From Desulfobacteraceae bacterium (GTDB lineage: Bacteria > Desulfobacterota > Desulfobacteria > Desulfobacterales > JAJDOA01): DNA of 35,135 nucleotides. Below the pieces are notes generated by a model, which saw only the letters and a program-made list of their open reading frames with translations, made no database searches and was not told where the DNA came from. Numbering within the stretch: position 1 is the stretch's first letter; each line of letters opens with the position of its first letter. The stretch spans positions 1 through 35,135 of the forward strand of contig JAJDOA010000203.1 in assembly GCA_022340405.1 (NCBI GenBank). The letters are read 5' to 3'. The translations under genes were made by a program, and so were the position numbers. Below, piece after piece: positions 24,430-31,810 of this stretch.

Positions 24430-25163
24430 AATCGGAAATCCTTTACGGCGTGCATCCGGTGCAGGAGGCGATTCGCGCTGGGCGCAGAAAGATCCTGCAT
24501 CTGTATATCGGCGAGGGAAAGGAAACAGGGCGTCGGCTCGCGGGCCTGCTGCAAGAGGCGGAGGCCTCCGGATCTCCCGTTTCCCGGCTGTCCGCACAGC
24601 GCCTTCAGGCCATGACCGGATCGACCGCCCACCAGGGGGTGGCCGCAACGGTGAGCCCCTATCCTTTCGCCTCCTTTGCGGAGCTCACGCCCCGCAGCGG
24701 TCAGCCGCCGTTTCTTCTCCTGCTGGACGGGATTCAAGATCCACACAACCTCGGTGCCATCTCCCGGACGGCGCTAAGCGTCGGGGTCGACGGGATCATT
24801 CTTCCCAAGGATCGGAGCGCTACGCCCACGCCCGCCGTGTCGAAGGCATCGGCCGGTGCCGTCGAGCATCTGCCCGTGGCCCGGGTTACCAACCTCGCAC
24901 GCACCCTGGAGACTCTCCGGAAAAGAGGTGTCTGGTCCTATGGACTCGAGCAAAACGCCTCGCAATCCCTTTTCTCCAGCGATCTGCGGGGGCCGATGGC
25001 GCTTGTGGTGGGTGCGGAGGGGAAAGGGCTGCGCCGGCTGGTCGGCGAACGGTGCGACGGGAGCGTAGCCATCCCGCAACTTGGACCTGTATCGTCGCTG
25101 AACGCCTCCGTGGCGGCCGGCGTGACGCTGTACGAAGCCTTTCGGCAACGGCACGGCCTTTGA
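24426..25163 (+). CDS. rlmB: 23S rRNA (guanosine-2'-O-)-methyltransferase RlmB
   Basis: A 245-residue SPOUT-class (TrmH family) enzyme methylating G2251 of 23S rRNA. The N-terminal substrate-binding domain begins YGVHPVQEAIRAGRRKI; the SPOUT domain has LLLDGIQDPHNLGAISRTA, VVGAEGKGL and IPQLGPVSSLNASVAAGV, the knotted SAM-binding site. RlmB is the closest named member; other TrmH-family enzymes are possible. GTG 24426 overlaps the gmk stop. Confidence 0.88.
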   Translation: MKSEILYGVHPVQEAIRAGRRKILHLYIGEGKETGRRLAGLLQEAEASGSPVSRLSAQRLQAMTGSTAHQGVAATVSPYPFASFAELTPRSGQPPFLLLLDGIQDPHNLGAISRTALSVGVDGIILPKDRSATPTPAVSKASAGAVEHLPVARVTNLARTLETLRKRGVWSYGLEQNASQSLFSSDLRGPMALVVGAEGKGLRRLVGERCDGSVAIPQLGPVSSLNASVAAGVTLYEAFRQRHGL

Positions 25164-25213
25164 TCCCGTCCGCCCCTTCGGATTGCCAAAAGGGAAACGG
25201 GTGCGTATCGTTT

Positions 25214-25304
25214 GGAAGCGATCTCAAAATTGTCTTTTCGCCCCATCTCGGCGTCGGGTCCTCCCTGACCTTGAACGAAAATCCTAATTTTGAGATGGCT
25301 TCTA
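25214..25304. repeat. MITE-like element B, copy 4 (inverted, internally deleted)
   Basis: About 91 bp, in the same orientation as copy 3. Ends GGAAGCGATCTCAAAATTG and, reverse-complemented, TAGAAGCCATCTCAAAATTA. It lacks about 50 bases in the middle compared with copy 3; the join lies at a short TCCT shared by both deletion edges, as expected for deletion between microrepeats. It sits about 50 bases after the rlmB stop and 30 bases before icd. Confidence 0.75.
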
Positions 25305-25335
25305 CAGAACGAAACCCCAACCAGAGGAAAGCACC

Positions 25336-26571
25336 ATGGAAGCAGCTTCGAAAATTCGTATCGTCGACGGCGGCAAGCTCGAGGTGCCCGATCACCCCAT
25401 CCTTCCCTTTATCGAGGGTGACGGTATCGGGCCCGATATCTGGAACGCCGCCCGGATGGTCATGGACGCGGCGGTCGAGGCCGCCTACCGGAAAAAGCGG
25501 CGGATATCCTGGCTGGAACTGCCGGTGGGCGAGAAGGGCTTTCAACAAACCGGATCGCACCTGCCGGCGGAAGCGCTGGACAGCATCCGCGAACACCGCG
25601 TCGCCATCAAAGGGCCGCTGACCACCCCGGTGGGAAAGGGAATCCGCAGCCTCAATGTCACCATCCGTCAGGAACTCGACCTGTATGCCTGCGTACGCCC
25701 CAACGCCTATATCGAACCGGTTCCCTCGCCAATGGTCCATCCGGAGCGGATCGATATCGTGGTATTCCGCGAAAACACCGAGGATGTCTATGCAGGAATC
25801 GAGTGGCCGTCCGGCAGCCGCGATGCCCTTCGGGTGTCCCGTTTCCTGAAAGAGGAAATGGACGTGTCCCTGCCGGACGACGCCGGTATCGGCATCAAGC
25901 CCATCAGCGAGAAGAATTCGAAACGATTGGTGGCCAAAGCCATCGACTATGCGCTGGACAAGGGCTATTCCAGCGTCACCCTCATGCACAAGGGCAACAT
26001 CATGAAGTTCACCGAAGGCGCCTTCAGCACCTGGGGCTACGAGGTGGCGCGGGAACGGTTCGGTGACCGTACCGTCACGGAGGAGGAACTCTACCAGACC
26101 CATGGCGGGCGTCCCCCCGAAGGGAAGGTGGTCATCAAGGATCGCATCGCGGACATGCTGTTTCAACAGGTTCTGTTGCGACCGGAGGAATACGATGTCA
26201 TTGCCACCCCCAATCTCAACGGGGATTACATTTCCGATGCCCTCGCCGCTCAGGTGGGCGGACTGGGGATGGCTCCGGGTGCCAATATCGGAGACGATTG
26301 CGCGGTGTTCGAGGCCACGCATGGCACCGCACCGAAATACGCCGGAATGGACAAGGTGAACCCCGGTTCCCTGATTCTTTCCGGGGCCATGATGCTGGAA
26401 TTTATCGGATGGGTGGAAGCGGCCTTGCGGATTCGCGGCGGTATTCGGGAGGCCATTCGGGCCGGTTCGGTCACCTACGACCTGGCGCGGCAAATCGACG
26501 GGGCCACCGAGGTCAAGTGTTCGGAATTCGCTCGCATCATCTCGGAGAAACTGCAGGCGGGGGGCAGCTGA
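25336..26571 (+). CDS. icd: Isocitrate dehydrogenase (NADP-type)
   Basis: A 411-residue decarboxylating dehydrogenase turning isocitrate into 2-oxoglutarate in the citric-acid cycle. [34 protein letters not shown] (holding the substrate-binding Ser and Arg residues), [16 protein letters not shown] and the metal-site [13 protein letters not shown] region are present. Near the C-terminus HGTAPKYAG (Lys-Tyr) and VTYDLAR (Tyr, Arg) match the residues that bind the 2'-phosphate of NADP in E. coli Icd, so NADP use is predicted. ATG 25336 follows AGAGGAAAG. It stands alone, about 170 bases after rlmB. Confidence 0.95.
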   Translation: MEAASKIRIVDGGKLEVPDHPILPFIEGDGIGPDIWNAARMVMDAAVEAAYRKKRRISWLELPVGEKGFQQTGSHLPAEALDSIREHRVAIKGPLTTPVGKGIRSLNVTIRQELDLYACVRPNAYIEPVPSPMVHPERIDIVVFRENTEDVYAGIEWPSGSRDALRVSRFLKEEMDVSLPDDAGIGIKPISEKNSKRLVAKAIDYALDKGYSSVTLMHKGNIMKFTEGAFSTWGYEVARERFGDRTVTEEELYQTHGGRPPEGKVVIKDRIADMLFQQVLLRPEEYDVIATPNLNGDYISDALAAQVGGLGMAPGANIGDDCAVFEATHGTAPKYAGMDKVNPGSLILSGAMMLEFIGWVEAALRIRGGIREAIRAGSVTYDLARQIDGATEVKCSEFARIISEKLQAGGS

Positions 26572-26615
26572 GACGGGGAGGCCGGACATCGGCCGGGCTG
26601 TTTCCCAAAACAACG

Positions 26616-27425
26616 TTGTTGGGCTGCACCCTCGACCTGCTGTTTCCCAGGCGCTGCCCCATCTGCGGCGGGAACGTCGCCGAGATGGCCGGGGGCATTG
26701 CCCCCAGCGGGCAACGCAACGGGCGCCGGGATCCCGGCACATGGGGTGCCCCTCCCGTGATGCCCGGGGAGGTATGCCGAAGATGTGCCGCCACTTTCGC
26801 TCCCACCCGGAAACCGGTGTGCACCGTGTGCGGTGTTCCTTTCACCAGCCGGGCCGATGCCGGGCACACCTGCGGCGGCTGCCTGCGGAATTCGCCATGG
26901 TATCGCAGCGCCCGCTCCGCGGGCCTTTATCAGGGATCCCTGCGACAAGCCGTCCACGGTTTGAAGTACGCCGGACGGTTGCAGCTGGCGGCGCCCATGG
27001 GACGCCTTCTCTTTGATGCCTATCGATACTGGTGTGCCGAAACACGGGTCGACGAAATCGTCCCCGTCCCCCTGCATGCCCGTCGATTTCGGCGGCGGGG
27101 GTTCAACCAATCGTTTCTGTTGCTACGGAACTGGCCCGCACTGGCCGAAGCGTCGGGCGTCCGGATCCCCGATCCCTGGCCCACGAGAGCGGTGCTGGTT
27201 CGTCGCCGTCGAACCGCATTTCAAACCGGTCTCGGCCGACGTCTCCGCTCCGCCAACGTGCGAAACGCTTTCGCGGTGACCGACGACGGCGCCGTGGCCG
27301 GAAAGCGGATTTTGCTGGTGGACGATGTGTTCACCACCGGCGCCACCGCCGACGAGTGTGCACGCACGCTGCACCGGGCCGGCGCGGCACGCGTCGACGT
27401 GCTCACCCTGGCCCGGGCGGCGTGA
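26616..27425 (+). CDS. ComF-family phosphoribosyltransferase-like protein
   Basis: About 269 residues. An N-terminal zinc-finger region has CPICGG, then a 30-residue Gly/Pro-rich insertion, then CRRC, CTVCG and CGGC. The C-terminal type I phosphoribosyltransferase-like domain has VPVPLHARRFRRRGFNQS and the PRPP-loop ILLVDDVFTTGATADECA. ComF helps DNA uptake in competent bacteria; homologues are common in non-competent ones too. There is no ATG between the icd stop and the first Cys; TTG 26616 or 26619 is the likeliest start, without a clear ribosome-binding site, so the N-terminus is uncertain. Confidence 0.82.
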   Translation: MLGCTLDLLFPRRCPICGGNVAEMAGGIAPSGQRNGRRDPGTWGAPPVMPGEVCRRCAATFAPTRKPVCTVCGVPFTSRADAGHTCGGCLRNSPWYRSARSAGLYQGSLRQAVHGLKYAGRLQLAAPMGRLLFDAYRYWCAETRVDEIVPVPLHARRFRRRGFNQSFLLLRNWPALAEASGVRIPDPWPTRAVLVRRRRTAFQTGLGRRLRSANVRNAFAVTDDGAVAGKRILLVDDVFTTGATADECARTLHRAGAARVDVLTLARAA

Positions 27426-27583
27426 ATTCTGATGAGAGAAGCCAAGATGCGACATGGCCGACAGCATTTCTTTGCCGCGGATTTCACGGATGCGCTCTTT
27501 TCCCAGTATCCCAAAACACAGTGGAATCCGTGGCCAAAAAATTCTTGCAAGCCGGGTTTCCGTAACGGGAGAAACATCGGATC

Positions 27584-28087
27584 ATGAAGCCTTCCGACAA
27601 GATCGTCGACGTGGAATCCCTGCTACCGCATCTGGAAAAGACCCGTGAAAGCGGGGGACGGATCGCGTTTACCAACGGCTGCTTCGATCTCCTCCACGTC
27701 GGGCACGTACATTACCTGGAGGCGGCCCGGCAGGAGGGGGATGTGCTGGTGGTGGGCTTGAATGCGGACCGCTCCGTACGGGCCATCAAGGGCGACAAGC
27801 GGCCGCTCAACGGGCAGCAGGAAAGAGCCAGGGTTCTTGCAGCGCTTGCCTGTGTGGATTATGTGGTGATTTTCGAAGAGCCGGACCCGCTCCTGCTCAT
27901 TCGCGCCCTGCGCCCCGACGTTCTGGTCAAAGGGGCCGACTGGCCCGAGGAGGGCATCGTGGGGGCCGACGACGTCAAGAGCCGCGGCGGTTCGGTGGTC
28001 CGGGTGCCGCTGGTTCCCGGAGCTTCCACATCGGAGCTGATCCGCACCATTGTGCGGCGCTACGGGGCGAAAAATGACGGACGATAG
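27584..28087 (+). CDS. rfaE2: D-glycero-beta-D-manno-heptose 1-phosphate adenylyltransferase
   Basis: A 167-residue nucleotidyltransferase making ADP-heptose from heptose 1-phosphate. It has FTNGCFDLLHVGHVHYL (the HxGH signature is HVGH, residues 38-41), VGLNADRSVRAIKGDKRP and VKGADWPEEGIVGAD, and ends with the ASTSELI motif. It corresponds to the C-terminal half of E. coli HldE; the kinase half (RfaE1) is not in the window, so the two-gene form is inferred. ATG 27584 follows ACGGGAGAAAC. It feeds WaaC and WaaF. Confidence 0.92.
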   Translation: MKPSDKIVDVESLLPHLEKTRESGGRIAFTNGCFDLLHVGHVHYLEAARQEGDVLVVGLNADRSVRAIKGDKRPLNGQQERARVLAALACVDYVVIFEEPDPLLLIRALRPDVLVKGADWPEEGIVGADDVKSRGGSVVRVPLVPGASTSELIRTIVRRYGAKNDGR

Positions 28088-28160
28088 GTTTTGTGCCGCG
28101 GATTTTTTGGAGCCTACGAAGATGCCGCGGTATTCGTGAACCGGCAACAGCGAACACTTC

Positions 28161-28183
28161 CCCGCAGCAAGCTGCGGGGAGTC
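28161..28183. other. Strong hairpin after rfaE2 (REP-like)
   Basis: CCCCGCAG and CTGCGGGG flank a 4-base CAAG loop, a perfect 8-bp GC stem. No T-run, only AGTCTTCAATTT. Such CCCCGCAGCAAGCTGCGGGG-type hairpins recur as REP-like sequences in several bacterial genomes; only one copy is seen in this window. It may end or stabilise the rfaE2 transcript. Confidence 0.45.
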
Positions 28184-28227
28184 TTCAATTTCCTGGCAAG
28201 GACCCGACCGCGAGATATGAGCCGACC

Positions 28228-29121
28228 ATGAAGTCAACGGCAGGAAACACTGCGCTCACAAGGGAATCCGAACCGGATATCGGGCAGCACGCATGCAGCG
28301 TAACCTTTGACGTGTTCCCGCATCTGGCCGGGTTTCCGGAACTGCAGCACGCCGTGTTTACCCGGAAAGGGGGCAACAGCACCGCTCCTTTCGACAGCCT
28401 CAACGTAAGCTTCGGCGTTGGAGACGAAAGCGACGCCGTGGCGCGAAACCGCGAGCTGCTGAAGGTTTGTTTCGGCAACGCGAAGCTGGTCTACTGCCGT
28501 CAGGTGCACGGTGACCGTGTCGTGCGCGTTCCCTCTGCAGCCGGACCCACAGGGGACGGTCGGCCCACGGTCGGGGATGCCTTGATCACCGACGCACCGG
28601 GAACGGTGTTGGTGATTCAGGTCGCGGACTGCCAGGCCGTTTTGCTGTATGATCCGGTCAACCGGGCGGTCGCCAACATCCACTCCGGTTGGCGGGGCAG
28701 CGCGGTCGATATCATCGGCCGCACCGTTGCGGCCATGAGCCGTCATTTCGGCACGAATCCGCAAGATCTGCACGCCGCGATCGGTCCTTCCCTGGGCCCC
28801 TGCTGTGCGGAGTTCGTGAATTACCGTACGGAAATCCCCCGGCAATACTGGTCCTACAGGGGCGCAGGGGACCGATTCGATTTCTGGTCTCTGAGCTGCG
28901 ACCAGATGCGGGCGGCCGGGATCCCGACGCAGCGGATTCAAACCGACGGACGCTGCACGCGCTGCCGGACCGACCGGTTCTTTTCTTACCGGGCCGCAAA
29001 GACGACGGGCCGTTTTGCCGTCGCGATCGGTCTGCGCCGCAACGGATCCGGCCGTCGCCACCGACCCGTTGCCTCCGCGCATGCCGGTCGCCGAAGCCGG
29101 CAACCCGGGAGAGGATCATGA
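28228..29121 (+). CDS. pgeF: PgeF/YfiH-family multicopper polyphenol oxidase-like protein
   Basis: A 297-residue YfiH-family protein. Family members act as purine nucleoside oxidases/phosphorylases and as peptidoglycan editing factors in E. coli. Metal-site residues are in the expected motifs: YCRQVHGD, VADCQAVLLYD, HSGWRGS and IGPSLGPCCAEF, followed by RCTRCRTDRFFSYR near the C-terminus. The last 30 residues are a Gly/Arg-rich tail outside the family fold. ATG 28228 is the most reasonable start; the frame is open to ATG 28093 across the hairpin. It overlaps pyrK as ATGA. Confidence 0.88.
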   Translation: MKSTAGNTALTRESEPDIGQHACSVTFDVFPHLAGFPELQHAVFTRKGGNSTAPFDSLNVSFGVGDESDAVARNRELLKVCFGNAKLVYCRQVHGDRVVRVPSAAGPTGDGRPTVGDALITDAPGTVLVIQVADCQAVLLYDPVNRAVANIHSGWRGSAVDIIGRTVAAMSRHFGTNPQDLHAAIGPSLGPCCAEFVNYRTEIPRQYWSYRGAGDRFDFWSLSCDQMRAAGIPTQRIQTDGRCTRCRTDRFFSYRAAKTTGRFAVAIGLRRNGSGRRHRPVASAHAGRRSRQPGRGS

Positions 29122-29924
29122 TCCAACAAAATGCCGAGGTTCGATCGAATCAGCCGGTGAAAGGTCAGCATTACCGGATGGAACTGCGGGTGGGGGACAC
29201 GTTCGAGGAGCCCCATCCAGGACAATTTGTGATGGTTCGGCTTCCGGGTCGTTTGACGCCGCTTCTGCGGCGGCCTTTTTCCGTTCACCGGTGGTTTGTC
29301 GCATCGGAGAGCGAAGCGGTTCTGTCCCTTCTGTATCGGGTGGTCGGCCCGACCACAACCGGCCTTGCCGAACTTCACGCCGGTGACAGGGTGGACCTTC
29401 TGGGTCCCCTGGGCCGGGGCTTCACCCTCCCAAACAGCGGCGAAAGCGTTGCCCTCGCCGGCGGCGGCATCGGCGTGGCGCCGCTGCTTTTCCTGGCCGA
29501 TCGACTGCTGGAGACCGGAACGGCGATCGAGGACCTGACGGTGTACATCGGTGGAAAATCCGAGCAGGAGCTCCTGTGCACATCGGAGTTCTCCCGGCTC
29601 GGCGTCAAGGTGCAGACCACCACAGACGACGGCAGCGCCGGGGACCAGTGCCTCGTCACCGATCCGCTGGAGCAACGCATCCGAAAGGATCCCCCCGACC
29701 GGATCTATGCCTGCGGACCGCCGGGAATGCTCGACTGTGTGGTGGGCATCGTCCGAACCCACGGGATCTCCTGCCAGCTTTCCATCGAGACGATGATGGC
29801 CTGCGGCATCGGCGCCTGCCTGGGATGTGCCGTAGAAAATCGAAAGGATCCGGGACGATACCTTCATGCCTGTCTTCACGGGCCGGTGTTCGACGCGGAT
29901 CGGATCCGCCTCGATTTTCGTTGA
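29118..29924 (+). CDS. pyrK: Dihydroorotate dehydrogenase B electron-transfer subunit
   Basis: A 268-residue FAD/[2Fe-2S] protein that passes electrons from PyrD to NAD in pyrimidine synthesis. It has the FAD-binding RRPFSVHRW, the NAD-binding GGGIGVAPL, CGPPGML, and the iron-sulfur cluster ligands in MACGIGACLGCAV followed by HACLHGPVF. No pyrD follows, unlike the usual pyrK-pyrD pair, so the partner must be elsewhere or the protein serves another flavoenzyme. The next gene is atpZ. Confidence 0.88.
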   Translation: MIQQNAEVRSNQPVKGQHYRMELRVGDTFEEPHPGQFVMVRLPGRLTPLLRRPFSVHRWFVASESEAVLSLLYRVVGPTTTGLAELHAGDRVDLLGPLGRGFTLPNSGESVALAGGGIGVAPLLFLADRLLETGTAIEDLTVYIGGKSEQELLCTSEFSRLGVKVQTTTDDGSAGDQCLVTDPLEQRIRKDPPDRIYACGPPGMLDCVVGIVRTHGISCQLSIETMMACGIGACLGCAVENRKDPGRYLHACLHGPVFDADRIRLDFR

Positions 29925-29967
29925 CTTGCCCGGGATCCTATGGTAGGTGGCTGATGTTTCGAAGGAG

Positions 29968-29983
29968 GGGGAGAGTCCTCCCC
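29968..29983 (+). other. GC hairpin in the atpZ leader
   Basis: GGGGAG (29968-29973) pairs with CTCCCC (29978-29983) around loop AGTC, next to a GGAGG at 29964-29968. If translation starts at ATG 30013, this is leader RNA; if at GTG 29947 it lies in coding sequence. It might influence expression of the atp genes; only inference. Confidence 0.35.
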
Positions 29984-30012
29984 ACCGGTGTTTCCCCAAG
30001 GCGTTCTTTTTC

Positions 30013-30231
30013 ATGAAACGAGAAACCCTGCGCAACCTGAGAGAGCTGGCATACTTCAGCAGCCTCGGGTTTCAGGTTGCGCTTTCTATCGTCCTCGGCC
30101 TTGCCGCCGGGCTGTATCTGGACAAGAAATTCGAGACCCATCCGATCTTCATGTTTGTCGGGCTGGGCATGGGAATCGCCGCCGGGTTCCGAAACATCGG
30201 GCTTGCCATTAAAAAAACCAGGAAATTTTGA
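30013..30231 (+). CDS. atpZ: AtpZ/AtpI family F0F1 assembly protein
   Basis: 72 residues with two hydrophobic helices: FSSLGFQVALSIVLGLAAGLYL-type N-terminal helix, DKKFETHPIF loop, then MFVGLGMGIAAGFRNIGLAI. This is the AtpZ (AtpQ-like) family, small membrane proteins preceding atpI and thought to help assemble the rotor ring or import Mg/Ca. GTG 29947 would give 94 residues; the extra 22 do not look conserved. A TTGACT is at 29920, but its best -10 is only 12 bases away, so the promoter is unresolved. Confidence 0.8.
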   Translation: MKRETLRNLRELAYFSSLGFQVALSIVLGLAAGLYLDKKFETHPIFMFVGLGMGIAAGFRNIGLAIKKTRKF

Positions 30232-30233
30232 GC

Positions 30234-30247
30234 AGACGATATCGTCT
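30234..30247. promoter_or_regulatory. Perfect 14-bp palindrome at the atpI start
   Basis: AGACGATATCGTCT is an exact palindrome lying between the atpZ stop and the TTG start of atpI, covering the site where a ribosome-binding site would be expected (none seen). It may be a protein-binding site or a short RNA hairpin; coincidence is possible. Confidence 0.25.
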
Positions 30248-30636
30248 TGGAAATTCAACGGCGCATACTCACGTTCATCACCAAGACCAACTGGGTGTTG
30301 TTTTTTGCCGGCAGCGTTGCGGGGTTCGCCCTTGCAACTCCCGAATTCGCGCTGGGCATCGTCTTCGGGGGATTGCTGGTGACGGCCAACTTTCATCTGT
30401 TGCACCGTACACTGAAAAAGTCCCTGCGACCCCCGTATCCCGCCTCCGTCGGTTCCATTCTGGCCAAGTACTACATCCGCTTCATTCTCAGCGGCATCGT
30501 CATATTCCTTCTCATTTCGCAGAAAATCGTGAATCCGATCGGCCTGTTCCTCGGGCTTTCGGTGGTCGTTGCCAGCATTCTGCTGGCCACTGCCTGCGAG
30601 GTTCACAAACTCATTTTCCAGAAGGAGGCTGCATAA
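30247..30636 (+). CDS. atpI: ATP synthase subunit I
   Basis: A 129-residue membrane protein with four hydrophobic helices (about 14-31, 34-51, 73-92, 96-117). It resembles AtpI, a chaperone for assembly of the c-ring. The start is TTG 30247 (MEIQRRILTFITKTNWVL); no ATG is available and no strong ribosome-binding site is seen, so translation may depend on atpZ upstream. It stops 1 base before GTG 30638 of atpB. Confidence 0.8.
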   Translation: MEIQRRILTFITKTNWVLFFAGSVAGFALATPEFALGIVFGGLLVTANFHLLHRTLKKSLRPPYPASVGSILAKYYIRFILSGIVIFLLISQKIVNPIGLFLGLSVVVASILLATACEVHKLIFQKEAA

Positions 30637-30637
30637 G

Positions 30638-31733
<1,096 letters not shown>

Positions 31734-31751
31734 TCAGGAAAGCTCCTTTCG

Positions 31752-31797
31752 GACAAAAAAGGGCCCGGCCGCGTTGCGGTCGGGCCCTTTTTTGTCG
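31752..31797. terminator. Strong bidirectional terminator between atpE and uvrA
   Basis: GACAAAAAAGGGCCCG (from 31752) and CGGGCCCTTTTTTGTC (to 31797) are exact complements around a mostly paired GC-rich centre. The GC stem is flanked by A6 on the left and T6 on the right, so it works in both directions, ending the atp transcript and the convergent uvrA transcript. Confidence 0.92.
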
Positions 31798-31810
31798 TCT
31801 GCCGAAGAAG

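Noticed and set aside
24886-26742. 618-codon open frame on the - strand across rlmB and icd
   Set aside because: Antisense shadow; product low-complexity in places and runs through a repeat element.
27432-27587. 51-codon ORF between the comF-like gene and rfaE2, overlapping rfaE2
   Set aside because: No family, odd composition and weak start; probably spacer sequence.
29920-29945. Promoter TTGACT...TATGGT before atpZ
   Set aside because: Spacing between hexamers is about 12 bases instead of 16-18.
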